Positions 24,471-35,316 of a stretch of 64,000 nucleotides of DNA are shown in pieces. The translations under genes and the position numbers were made by a program. The notes below the pieces were generated by a model, which saw only the letters and a program-made list of their open reading frames with translations, was not told the origin of the DNA and made no database searches. Source of the DNA: Takakia lepidozioides (taxonomy: Eukaryota; Streptophyta; Takakiopsida; Takakiales; Takakiaceae). The stretch lies in NCBI GenBank assembly GCA_030704615.1, contig CM060731.1, positions 37,696,001-37,760,000 of the forward strand, given 5' to 3'. Every line of letters begins with the position of its first letter. Positions within the stretch are counted from its first letter, which is position 1.

Positions 24471-25429
24471 TCACTGACATGGCCTCTTGTGCGTTTCTTT
24501 GTAATCGGGCTTTGACAGCTTATCAAGACCGGAATGCAGTGGAGTGCGTTCCAGACGAATTTCCTTCAACCACGGATTAACTTGAAGAAGATCCATGATT
24601 GCTGCAGACACAAGATCCCCTCCCACACCTATACATTTTGAGAGATTGAGCACTTGAAGAGATCGATTGTTGTGGAGAGATTTGAGTATCGTACAAACAA
24701 TGTTCTCTGGCGACAGAGAGGTTTCACTGGGGATTCCGAGTTCGATAAGGGTCCCGTTTGTGCTCAAAGTACGGGCAGTAGATTGTGCCCCGCTTGCTTC
24801 CATCCTGTTGTAAGACCCACCGATCTTGAGGTAAGTAAGCGAGTTATTGGCTTGGACTTCATCATTGGGTGTGAGGGGGTTAAGCAGACACTCCATCCCC
24901 TTTGGGCCCAATGGATTATCCCATAGACTCAGTCGCTCAAGAGTTGAATTTTGAGTCAACATTGTCTCAAAGAATGCAGCTCCATCCGCTCCCACATTTG
25001 AACCCCACATATTTAAATGTCTTATAGTGCAGTTATTCTTCAACATTTCGCATATAACTTCTGCTCCTTCCTCCCCGCAGCCCACCGCATCACTAACAGT
25101 CAGATACTCCAAGACTGTGTTTGTCCACAGACTACTGCACAACGCATGAAGCTCATCAATCTCCATCCATCGTATTTTTGCATTGATCAAGCTCTTGGGC
25201 TCCCGATGGCGCTCATGAGTCTAACACGAAGGTCTTTCCTGTTTCGAAATCCTTTCACATGTTTATAGTCATTCTCCAAATCCAGGTATCTTAGTTGAGA
25301 CCCTTTCAGGGCGGATATTAGCTTTTCAGAACTTTCCATCACCCGCATATCCATCCGCCTGTCCTTTTCCGTATGGTCATCGAACTCCAGAATCCGACTC
25401 CCATTGTCCTCCAAAATATTATCATCCAT
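24471..25429 (-). pseudogene. Roco exon 1, first LRR module
   Basis: Encodes the N-terminal acidic segment and about eight RNI-like repeats, e.g. CTIRHLNMWGSNVGADGAAF and STLERLSLWDNPLGPKGMEC. The block from RMDMRVME to the end is duplicated in 23157-24250. A one-base loss near 25190 (CCAAGAGC where the second copy has GCCAAGAGC) and another near 24490 break the frame. Confidence 0.75.
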
Positions 25430-26034
25430 GTGTCGGAGCCGCAGTACTCAAGAGAACCCAAGTGACAAGCTTTGTTTTCAGGGCTTGCCTCACTATGACT
25501 TCGAGAATAGTAGTACCGCTAACATTGGTGGCCGTAAAGTAATATGAAAACAAAGGATAGACCTCACTTGCGAAGGCTTGTTTTCCTGTCAGAGTCACTT
25601 GTATCACGACACCGCTCTGATTATGTCATATTATGTCTCAAACCGATAAAACCACCTCTTGTCAGCCTAGACAGCGAGCCATGCCCTGAAAGCAACTCTT
25701 CCCCCGACTGCACGTTCACATGTCGCATAGCAACTTGTCTAACTTCAACTTCATCCGTGGCCATAACCTCTTTCAAGCTGGAAAACAAGTTTACACAGCT
25801 GCTCCAGCAGTACCCTCAGATCACTCATCTACTGGTCCAGACCTGCCAGACAGTCAGGAGTACTGTTGCAACAGGAATCTCCAGCAGCCCATGGTGATCA
25901 GAAGCCCCTCACTTGAACTACAGTCAAGCAATTGCTACCACCAACGATTTGGTAAACCTGGCACCCTCGACAAATTTGCTGCATTGCTTTGCTACTAAAT
26001 GACAAATAAGCCGCTTGAGGACTCGCTAGTCCTC
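25430..26034. other. upstream of the Roco gene, nothing firm
   Basis: Probably the Roco promoter or a further 5' exon. Short frames on both strands have no recognisable content. Confidence 0.35.
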
Positions 26035-26039
26035 GTCCT
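26035..26039 (+). repeat. target-site duplication GTCCT
   Basis: GTCCT directly precedes TGTTGAATGGG, the LTR start. The partner is at 29227-29231 in inverse orientation. Confidence 0.65.
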
Positions 26040-26433
26040 TGTTGAATGGGATGTTTTCTGCAACTCCAACACACTATATCAGCTCTCTAGATCAGTGCCA
26101 GCTTTGTAGGATGTCACCGCTGCACCACCGCACCTTCTAGCGGTGACTTAACTAGGGCTCCTACAAATTAGCAATACTATCATGCCACTGCAGCTCTATA
26201 TATACCTCAGCTGGTATGGAGCGAACTCTCTCTCCAGATTGTTATATGCAATTAGCCTAGTGATGTTTTTTTTGGCAAAAAGACACTTTCAAGGTTAATC
26301 TAGCTTTGTCTGCAAAGTGTGTAGTGGTGTGTAGTACCGGTTCTTGATTGCACTAGTTATTCATTGTTTGCTATGTAGAGTTTGTGTCATGTATGTCTTC
26401 TTTTTAGTGAACTTGCAACCACTACATTTAACA
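26040..26433 (+). repeat. copia 5' LTR
   Basis: 394 bp, from TGTTGAATGGG to TTTAACA, with a TATA-like CTATATATACC at about 26190. It matches 29232-29608 on the other strand almost throughout; the main differences are small indels near 26150-26185. Confidence 0.85.
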
Positions 26434-26434
26434 A

Positions 26435-26447
26435 GTTATGGGCCCAC
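26435..26447 (+). other. primer-binding site complementary to the middle of tRNA-iMet
   Basis: GTTATGGGCCCAC, one base after the LTR, is the exact complement of the anticodon-loop region of plant initiator tRNA (GTGGGCCCATAAC). Copia of Drosophila primes this way, from a half-tRNA, rather than from the 3' CCA end. Confidence 0.75.
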
Positions 26448-26624
26448 GCTTCTAGTTGGGTGCTTTGTTTTGTTCTATTGTATTCTTTCTTTTTCTTGAG
26501 CTGACATTCTCTTTAATAGTTTTTGCCTTTTGCTTTCCTTCGAGTCTTCAAGCACAGTCTCATAGTGCAGTAGGTGAATCGCTTAAGATATTTATAAACA
26601 AAACGAATCTGAGATAGCAGCACC

Positions 26625-26868
26625 ATGGAGGTGGCAAAAGAGTTAAGTAATATCGAGAGATTCAATGGTGAGGGTTTTGTCATGTGGAAGTATCAGATGA
26701 AAGCAATTTTTAGAGGAAAAGAACTTATGTCCGTTGTTGATGGGACTGAGCCAAAGCCAGCCAAAGTGCATGGAGTCAACGGAGCACCGGACGTAAATCC
26801 TGACCCAGTAGCACTGACTACAGGGTGAAGCGTGACAATCAAGCGATTGGTCTTCTATGCCAGGCAGT
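26625..26868 (+). pseudogene. copia gag N-terminus, truncated
   Basis: Start of a copia gag: IERFNGEGFVMWKYQMKAIF, then GKELMSVVDGTEPKP. A one-base shift near 26818 leads to RDNQAIGLLCQAVD, typical gag continuation, after which similarity stops at about 26868, the putative inversion breakpoint. Confidence 0.7.
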
Positions 26869-28475
26869 GGATCGAAGACAACTGAAGCGGGCGTATGCCC
26901 ATGAGTTAGACCGTGCCAGACAGATCATTTGGAGGGCAATGGAAAAGGGGGCCATACCCAAACCACCTTATGGAATTACACAGGTTGGCAAATCCTGAAT
27001 CATGTCACCTTCCATTTGTCGCATGTGCATTAATGAGGTGGATTCGATGCAACGTATGTGTGTAATTCACTAATTGTTTGGGGGGGGTATCGTGGGATGC
27101 ACTCATTGCGGGAGAGACTGATGCCGCAAACAAGGCCAAATTTAACCGGGCACGCGAAGCAACAACAGTCCGCCTTGACAAGCACGAATCCGGATCCAAG
27201 GGTTTTATCTTGCAATTTGTTAGTCGTACTTCCATATGGATTTTGTTATGACTTCTTTCTGGCTCCATCATCGCGAAGAACTGACTTTAATTTGTGGCAT
27301 GTGTAACAACGCGCGTTTGAGAGGAAGCCATCTCCGGTAGAGTACAACTACGCCAAGGAGCATGGTTGGCAATCCCTCATGAAGAACATGGCCAACACGG
27401 AGGGGATGAGTGCACTACAGGGCACTAGTATGGATGAGGTCGGGGTCATGGCCAGGGATTGGATGAGAGCTCTGTGGGACATAGGGGAACGCCGCCTCAT
27501 TTAGGTGCTCTGGCAAAGGGCGCGGAGTCATCAGGCTCATCAGATAACTCTGAGTCCTCCACTGAGGATGAGGATGAGGATGACTAGTCATAGTCCATGT
27601 AGGTCCCAGGGTCAGCCTACTGAACCCTTGTGAGCTTTTCAGCTCATTTCCTGTAAATATATTTCCATCTTTTCATTCCATCATTCATGTGTCGCACCGT
27701 CCTCACCCTCGATTCATGCTTGCTCAATTGTGTACCTGCTAAATCAGAGAAATGGAACTATAAGGTCTCTCATCCCCAAAAACAAAACCAGGCAAAAAAC
27801 AAAAACCCGCCCCCAATTCACCCCCAAAATCAACCCCCAACCCCCCCCCTCCACCAGGCTGCCCTCGCGACTGCATGACATCGTCAATGGCGACATGTTT
27901 TTTTGGCGGGGGTCGCAAGTCGCGACGCCCTGGCGTCGCGGAGCCCACCACCCTGCCTGCACCACGTCTATTTTTTTATTAAATATAAAAAAAAACGACG
28001 CCAAAGCGTCGCAAAAATCCACGCCCGAGCGTGGCAGAGCCCGTATCCTGCTCCTGCTGTTTTTTTTGCCACGCCCAATAGTCGCTTGGCGTACCACCCG
28101 GCTTACGCCACGTGTTTTTGGGTTTTAGGATGGGACTCCCAGGTAGGTTAGAAAAAAAAAGGGATGCGACGCCGCGCCGGCGCTCCACCAACGCCGTCGG
28201 CTGGAGGGCCGCGACGGTGAGACGTCGCTCGATGGAGGCCCCTGCATCGGCGCGGACGGCCTGAAAAGCGACATCCGGCAGTCGCGGGAGTTGGGGCGGG
28301 GGCTCGCGACCCCCATACGTCGCATGTTTGCGACGTCATTTTGGCAACGCCCATGCGACTACCGGGCGACGGTCGGGCGTCGCAAATTCTACACCTGTCG
28401 CGTGTCCGAAAAGGGCGTTTTCCCGACGCTGCGGCGTGGCTCGGGCGTCGCAAAGGCCCCCCTTTTCCTGTAGTG
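26869..28475 (+). mobile_element. CACTA (En/Spm) element, 5'-truncated
   Basis: The right end is the inverted CACTA terminus: CCTTTTCCTGTAGTG (28461-28475), complement CACTACAGGAAAAGG. The 600 bp before it are GC-rich with many GCGACG/CGTCGC words, the usual subterminal repeats. Upstream are exon-like coding pieces on plus: RRQLKRAYAHELDRARQIIW ending at a donor (CACAG|GTTGGC, about 26985), WDALIAGETDAANKAKFNRA followed by HESGSKGF (about 27090-27215), resembling the N-R-A-K...H-x-GSK-x-F block of plant En/Spm ORF1-type proteins, and a terminal piece ending in an acidic tail SSTEDEDEDD with stop at 27585. A one-base shift near 27500 breaks it. No left terminus was found. Confidence 0.65.
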
Positions 28476-29226
28476 AACCAGGAATAGATGTCTTGGTGGA
28501 AGATGTCCACTTGGCACCAATCAGTCCCAGAGTGGAGAACATGATGAGCGTGTCAAGTTTGGGGTTTGATGTGCGACGAGTAGCCTCAGCAAGTCAGCCG
28601 CCAGACTTGGTCCCAAGATGTGTTGACTGACCACCCAAGACCATCTCACCAACAGTTGTGGTCGATGAAGATACAACCGAGCTGGAGCCAAGAACCAGGT
28701 TTAAGGACAACTAGATTTGCTTTCACCCAAGGCGGGGTGGACCAACTTTCCATCCAAAGGGGTTCTTTTATTAGCGTATGTCTGAAGTCTGGTGATCTCG
28801 GACTTTTCTGTGAAAAGCACTGGTGTTAGCCGAACAGCCATATCTTACAGAATAGCCCTCTATTCACCAGGCTAAGCTCCACAAGTATCTATTTTAACCA
28901 GACTCACGAGTTTGAACAAGTTGCTGTCACAGATGTGACAGACAAAGATTCATTTTCATTATGAAAAGCAACTGAAACCCTTGTCAAAATTTTCATCATA
29001 GCAGACAACAATCAATCTTATTGTATGATTGAATACAGAACATAGATAGCCTCACCTTACTAGACCTATTGTCCCCCCACAATGAAGGATCCAATATAAA
29101 TTCTAGCCCCAAAGCCAATCTGTGCTCATAGCTAAAATAAGCTCTCTTAGCTAACCTTCACATGTGAGTTAGAGCTCTTCAGACAGGTATGAAAACTTAG
29201 ACCTTTCTATCGAATCTCTGTTAGAC
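28476..29226. other. flank of the copia insertion, nothing recognised
   Basis: Under the inversion model this is the original right flank of the copia element, now reversed. No coding content seen. Confidence 0.35.
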
Positions 29227-29231
29227 AGGAC

Positions 29232-29608
29232 TATTAAATGTAGTGGTTGCAAGTTCACTAAAAATGAGACATACATGACACAAACTCTCCATAGCAAACA
29301 GTGAATAACTAGTGCAATCAAGAACCAGTACTACACACCACTACACATTTTGCAGACAAAGCTAGATTAACCTTGAAAGTGCCTTTTTGCCAAAAAGCAT
29401 CACGAGGCTAATTGCATATAACAATCTGGAGAGAGAGTTCGCTCCATACCAGCTGAGGTATATATAGAGCTGCAGTATTGCTAATTTGTAGGAGCCCTAA
29501 GTCACCGCTAGAAGGTGCGGTGGTGTAGCGGTGACATCCTACAAAGCTGGCACTGATCTAGAGAGCTGATCTAGTGTGTTGGAGTTGCAGAAAACATCCC
29601 ATTCAACA
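29232..29608 (-). repeat. copia 3' LTR
   Basis: 377 bp, minus strand, TGTTGAATGGG (29608) to TTTAATA (29232). Preceded in element sense by the purine run GAGTGGGAG (29617-29609), the polypurine tract, and followed by GTCCT. Confidence 0.85.
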
Positions 29609-29675
29609 CTCCCACTCAACGATAACACACTCATTTTAAGTAACGTAGGCGTGTAGCTTTCAAAAAAATAAAATC

Positions 29676-31290
29676 TCAAGCTGCTAGCTGTAGTCCAAGT
29701 AGACTGCACATTTGCTGAAATTTATCAGTTGCTAGTGGTTTGGTAAGCACATCAGCAACTTGATTGACTGTAGGCACATAACGAATGTCGATATGGCCCT
29801 CTTCCTGATGCTCTCTGATGATGTGGAAAGCCACATCTATGTGCTTCGTCCTCCGGTGAAATTCCGGATTGTGTACCAACCATATGGCTGATTGGTTGTC
29901 ACTGTAGAGAGGGGTGGGGTGAGGCTGGGGGCATCCAATGCTTTGGAGAAGCCTGCAATGCCATATGAACTCCTTCGTGGCCATTGCCCCTACAATGTAC
30001 TAAGTCTCCATAGTGCTCCCAGAGGTGCATGGTTGCTTTCGACTTATCCATGCAACATGACCTCCGTTGAGAAGTAGCACAATCCCTGATCGAGATTTCC
30101 TGTCATCAATATCTCCATCATAATCTGAATCACAGTAAGCAATAAGAATGTTTGGCTCTTTTGTGACTGAGTAGGTGAGGGCCAGGTTTGGTGAACCTCT
30201 CAAGTACTTCATCACCCTTGATACGGCATTGCAGTGAGCCTGCTTTGGTCGTTCGCTATATTTGGCCACGTTGCTCACCGAGAAAGAAATGTCTGGTCGA
30301 GTGCCCATAGATGCAAACATTTGGCTGCCTACAATTTCCTTGTAGGGGTAGGTGGTGATCGTGTCTTCATCTTGTCTGGTGATGTTGTCAAGGCGACTGT
30401 TTGGATCAGCAGGCACAGAGACTGAATGGGCATAAAAAAATCCAAACTTTTGAAGCATACGTAGGACGTACCTTGTCTGATCGACATGCATTACACGATT
30501 GGCACGGTTCCTCGTGATGTGACGACCAACATATATCTCTGGCACTCCTTGTGTAATTTTGAACGTCTTCCCCAATGTGTAGCCTAAAATATCATTGACA
30601 TTGTCTGATCTGTGACTGCAAATCAGATCATCATCAACAAATATCGCCAAAATGAGCTTGGGTTCTGTTGTGCTATAATACACACAAGGATCGGCTGGGC
30701 TTGGAATTAAGCCATAGGTCTGAACGAAGCTGTTGAATTTTCGATTCCATGCCCTAGAAGCTTGCCGCAACCCGTACAAGGATTTCTTGAGTCGGCATAC
30801 AGCTGTAGGTTGGTTGGGATCAACAAAACCACGCGGTTGCTCCATATAGATTTCCTCGGTGATTTTTCCATAGAGGAACGCAGTCTTTACATCGAATATC
30901 TAAATCCAACACTGTCGCAACTAACAATATCGTACGAATGGAATCAAATTTCGCAACAGATGAAAACGTTTCAGTGTAATCAACGCCGACTCACTGGGTG
31001 TAACCTCTGGCGCACAGATGTGCCTTGAAGCGATCAATGCCTCCATCAACGTTAAGCTTAAGCTTATATATCCATTTGCATGTAATTTTCTTTCTCCCAG
31101 GTGGCAGAGGCTCGAGCTGCCAAGTCTCATTCTCCAAGAGTGATCGATACTCCTCCACCATAGCCTTTTCCCACTCATTGCTTTCGCTATAATTTAGCGC
31201 TGCGTCATAGCTGTCTGGCTCCTCAGATAGATGGCCATCATAGTTGGCAACACAAGCATGATGCCGACCAGGGTAAAACTAGTCTCTGGG
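29676..31290 (-). pseudogene. copia pol: end of integrase linker, RT, RNase H
   Basis: Minus-strand copia polymerase. About 31190-30850 encodes the start of RT (EWEKAMVEEYRSLL, then [20 protein letters not shown]) with frame breaks. 30845-30000 is a 281-codon frame with [18 protein letters not shown], the catalytic IFVDDDLI, and [17 protein letters not shown] at about 30000 interrupts the RNase H, which continues to 29676: ATKEFIWHCRLL, LYSDNQSAIWL, RTKHIDVAFHIIRE and VADVLTKPL. These are the standard copia landmarks. Dead because of stops and loss of integrase. Confidence 0.9.
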
Positions 31291-31299
31291 AGGGTGGGG

Positions 31300-32100
31300 G
31301 CTGAATGATAGTACTAGAACCCTCCCCGACTTGCTATCAACCGGCTGAGCTGGGGATTATGGACGTACCTCTAAGTGGAGGTGCATGGTACAGTGTAGGC
31401 AAGTGCCTCTATGCCTTTCTCATTCAAAACCACATGCGTGCATTAAAAAAAGCCACACCATGCCTTGCCTTGCACATCAACCTTGAAGGCTCCCGCAAGT
31501 CTTGAAACTAGTGTGACTTCAGAGTATATATCAAGAAGGCTTATTATTGAAGCATGAGCAAGGGAGTGGATCATGCATCTTGTGACAAAGCATTCCATGA
31601 GAGACAAAGTGGTGCACTTACAATGTCAGAAAGGGTGGGAGTGCAGTGAATGCACGAGAGAACGAGCCAGCAGCCAACACACAAATAGTTGTTGCGTAAG
31701 GCTCACCCAACACTGAGGCTCACCCAAGCTGACTTGAGAGGTCACAGATATGTGCATAATGGGAAGCAACTCCGAATGGACTTGTGTGGCCTTGTTGTAA
31801 TGAGGCCGCACGGGGCAGAGGCGACAGTGACCGACAGCGGGCCCACTACATTTAAACTCTCTATACATACGGCTCTGTTTTTGTTATATTTTCAATAAAC
31901 GAGTGGAGTGTCGGGTTTACCGACACTCGCCCTACCACTCGCGGAGGGTTACCCCACACGTAAAGACCCGGCCAGGAGTTTTTAGTTATATAAATATATG
32001 ACGCCAACTAAAGCTAGCGTAAGTAAGAGCCTCTTCCCCTTGCAGGTACTGCCCCCTTTCAGGGGTGGGCTCTATCCGAACCGTCACCTGTCACAGAGTG
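31300..32100. other. anonymous, possible solo LTR
   Basis: About 31690-32000 has a TATA-like CTATACATAC, an AATAAA (near 31894) and a CGAGTGGAGTGTCGGG to CCGACACTC inverted pair near 31902-31929, features common in plant LTRs. No second copy and no target duplication were identified, so this is only a suggestion. Confidence 0.25.
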
Positions 32101-32101
32101 G

Positions 32102-35100
32102 CTAGCTGGCCACTTTCAATCTTACGTTTAAGGGATGTGAGTGATGAAATAGCCGTGAAATGCAACGCTCGTAGTAGAGGTGTAGTGTATTTGGGTGGTA
32201 GGTTAAGATTATCAAACCTTGGATATTATGGGTATGCGCATCGCCCCTGACACCCGCAGTGATGACGATCAGAGGTGCCGTGTTCGTTTCAGCCTCTTTG
32301 ACGGAGGGCATGTATGATTGGGTCATATTTTTCATGTTTGTACATAATTGATTGATCTGGATTTCGATCATGGCAGAATGCAAATTCCAAAAAATGTATT
32401 TGAGAGATGGAAGTGGTTCTGTCGGTGGCAATGCCAGTATAGGAAGTCCTTGTACTAGCAAAATATCTGGGCATAGTCTTGCTAGACAAAGGCACGGGTG
32501 CCCTTGGGAGCATATACACGGTAGCAGCCATGGGGGTATGGTGTGGTCCGGTGGGCAACTTTGGAATGTGCCTGCATTGATGAGGTTAAACCATCTGGAT
32601 TTTGGATGTGAAGTGAGAATTTTGTGGAGTTGTCTAACCCCTTGGTTATGTCTAGTTACCCGCAACCCATGTATTATGATGTGGTTGCAATGGAGAAGTA
32701 AGTGTGGCCATGTATCTATTTGGGGATTTTGGGATGAACATAACACGGAGTGTTTATTGGGGTATAATAATGGCCAGAACAAGTTCCGTCGTTGATTGCC
32801 CATGTATTGACCATACCGAAATTTCAAAGTTTGTTTGATTTGTGCATTGGTAACCCTAGGGGATGTCCAAAAATGATTGGACATACTATGTAGCAGGTAT
32901 GGGGACGAGACCCACTTAGATATGTACGAATTTCTATAGGTGCAGGATTCTTGTATGAGTAGTTTGGTCTCGCCTTGAATGTGTGTATGCAGATTCCGTA
33001 TAGGTGCTATGGTCGGGAATCTAGCCCTTGTTGATATGAGCCAAAACGGGTATGTGTGCGACCGGTGGATAAAGCTGGTCAAGGGGTTGATGATTGGCTG
33101 AATAGCACCAAGTTGGGCAAGATGGTCTGCTATGTCATTACCTATTATGTCTGTGTGAGAACCAACATTTAGTTTATGGATTTGCAGCGGTAAAGATGAT
33201 ACAACATCGACGATTCCTTATAAGTGTAATATCAGGATGGTGAATTTGTGATGATGGCATGCAAATTTGGTTGGTGAGAAGGTATAGGGAGACCAAGCTG
33301 TCTGTAAATAAATAGTATGTTGAAGTAGGTTGGTAGGGGAGAGACTTGAGAGCATCATGTATAGCCATAAGCTCCGCTCGTAGGATATTCTGGCGACCAG
33401 GGAGACGGCTAGATATATTTTGGTATTGGTGCCAACCAAATATATACCATAACCCGCTTGGGCATCTTTTAAGGAGCCATCATTATATATGCATTTTTGT
33501 GGTTGGAATTTTAAGGTTGTGGGTTCCATGAAATCTGGGAGTGGTATAGCAAAGGTTTTTGGTCTTGCTGCCCAAAGAGGCCTAGGGGTCACATGTCTCC
33601 ATGGTTTGTCCAGATTGATTTGGGGATATTTGTTGGGTATTTGCATAGGCAAGTGAACCGTGGCTGTGTGACCAAATAAATGTTTTAGAATCCGGTCCAG
33701 TTGATGGTAGAAAGTGATAGGTATTTGCAGGTCTTGTGAGTGGTGTACACCTACCAGTTTAGTTAATAATGGTTCTGGATATTTCATGTAATTGCGCCAT
33801 GGCGGGGGGGGGTTGATAAATGATTGAGCGAGGCTCAAATGTAGCTAACGTGAATACTCTAGGGGGGTCGCTTAGTATTGGGTGTTTAGAGTTGGTATGG
33901 TTAGTATTAGGAATAATAAGATGGTGAATGATTCTGGTGACATATGTGCAGCAATGCGCGCCCAATGAAGCGCTTCACTGGCAGAAGCGGCATTAGGGGG
34001 GTGTGCAAACCCTCGCCCTTGCCATTGGTAGGACCTTGCAGGCCCCAGGGATCCAAAGTGCTGATCAATGTTGTGTAAGCTCGAGTAAGTAGATAACCCA
34101 ATGGGCATGTGAGAGGGTTAGAGTAGTATGAGTGAGTGAGTTGCAGTTCCGTGGTGAGGAAGTCTAAAAGGAGTGCGGGGAGGGTCGAGTGGAAGTGTGC
34201 AAGTGAAAGCTTGTTTGTTGTTGTGGGTGTTTTGGGTGGTAGGTCTTGGGCGTAGCGCTGGAGGAGTCTGGAGACTTGTACTGCAAATGTTGATGGCGTA
34301 TGCAGGTCTGTGAGGTGGAGTGGGTTGGAATGAGATCTTTTCCATAACCACTCCAATCTTTGGAGTGTTATGTTACTAATGTAGTACCCTAATGGTCCAT
34401 ATATGCGTGCCAAGTTATTGTGAATGTGAATGTGGGCCTGGGACTTCATGATGTCTCTATCTAGGTTACATTCAGCTATAGAGATGTGTAGATTTGGGAT
34501 AAGTAGTGGGTGTTGGTTCGTCGGTGGTGTTCGGTAACCATTTGAATATTATGGTGTAGATTTAGGTTATCATGGGTGCTAAAAAGTTGGTCATTATTTT
34601 CCCAGGTGTTACGCTTGGGGGTTGATCCCTTCCATTGACAATTGTATACAGTTTTGACACATGTAGCTCCATATTGATCCAAGGACATTTTTTGAGTTAT
34701 GCTTTGTATTTCCTCTAATGTGTGGGCGGGTGTTACGAGGTGTCATGTGGGCTGAATAGCAAGTGGGGACGATATAGTATTTGGTTGTGGTGGCTGTGGT
34801 TGGGGTGTTTGAGCTGGATGTGTGGGGCGGACGCTTGTTGGGTTTAAGGCGGAGCCATGGAATAGTGATTGGATTTGGTTTTGCGCCGGGCTCGATGAAT
34901 AGCGAGGGAGTAGCTCCCATGGGTGATGGGGCGAAGAGTTTCATTGTCTTGGACATGTGTGGGTTAGACAAGCAGGAGTGGGAAAACATAGTAGTGTTTG
35001 GAGGTGTTGCAAATGAATATGTTGGGAGCGCGATGATGGTTTAGGGTGTCTTAGTCGAAAAACATGTGGGTCGATAAGTCTGGTGCCATTAGCATCTGTA

Positions 35101-35273
35101 AGTTGTCTGACTGTGGTGATGTTAAATTGCATAAAGAATTTTAGAGTGGTTTGTTTACGAGGTATGTTGTCTGGGTTGAAGAGATGAATTTGTGGGCTTG
35201 TGTCCCAAGCATTTTCTAGGGATGTGTAATGAAGTTGGATTGTGGGCATAGTAGTGTCCAAAGTAATGTGCAT
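32102..35273 (-). mobile_element. relic LINE with RNase H and C-terminal domain
   Basis: Fragmented minus-strand reading frames of a LINE that carries RNase H. In order: Thr/Pro-rich segments (35273-34450), a LYIYGPLGYY-like stretch with LQRLEWLWKRSH (34449-33910), RNase H (about 33490-33110: YNDGSLKDAQAGYGIYLVGT, then AELMAIHDAL across a shift, YYLFTDSLVSLYLL and NVGSHTDIIGNDIADHLA, giving the D, E, D and H-D positions), a zinc-binding region (32930-32650: QIDTWPHLLLHCNHIIIHGL) and a C-terminal block with WLLPC, LARLCPDILL, FLEFAFCHDR, KYDPIIHALRQRG and ITAGVRG. The last block could be an endonuclease-like fold. Several one-base shifts, so non-functional. Confidence 0.65.
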
Positions 35274-35316
35274 ATGTTTGAGTAATATTTGTGGAGTCTA
35301 GCTTCTCTGTCATCAC

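Larger units (their letters stand above)
19529..25429 (-). pseudogene. Roco (LRR-Roc-COR) gene, TORNADO1-like, frameshifted
   Basis: Three-exon minus-strand gene of the Roco class, whose plant members (TORNADO1) are cytosolic or membrane-associated LRR-GTPases with developmental or signalling roles. Exon 1 (25429-23156): two tandem RNI-type LRR modules separated by an acidic repeat. Exon 2 (22554-21192): Roc GTPase with P-loop GDAFSGKTTL, switch motif WDLAGQEEYHAF and VVLTNFDKP at the G4 position, then COR (YLHEVGEIIYFEPE, NPHWFCKGVMGQII, STRLFIPTTL). Exon 3 (20876-19529): Roco C-terminus ending GIKNIGETFGL. The frame is broken by roughly nine one-base shifts (near 25190, 24490, 23830, 23600, 22215, 21855, 21475, 21230, 19615) and one in-frame TAG at about 19971. 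Motifs are otherwise well kept, so it is either a young pseudogene or affected by assembly indels. The true 5' end was not found. Confidence 0.85.
26035..31300. mobile_element. Ty1/copia element split by an inversion
   Basis: Left half (plus): 5' LTR 26040-26433, primer-binding site, start of gag. Right half (minus): RT, RNase H, polypurine tract and 3' LTR 29608-29232. The two LTRs are in opposite orientation, and the same 5-mer GTCCT lies outside each (26035-26039 on plus; 29231-29227 on minus). The simplest reading is one insertion whose 3' half, with its flank, was later inverted; protease and most of integrase are missing. Independent insertions sharing a 5-mer are possible but less likely. 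Confidence 0.7.

Noticed and set aside
27412-27425. GCACTACAGGGCACTAG as the left CACTA terminus
   Set aside because: It lies inside the coding part of the element and the similarity stops after CACTACAGG.
27739-28630. Several 60-130 codon frames in GC-rich DNA
   Set aside because: They fall in the subterminal repeat region of a CACTA element and follow its GCGACG words.
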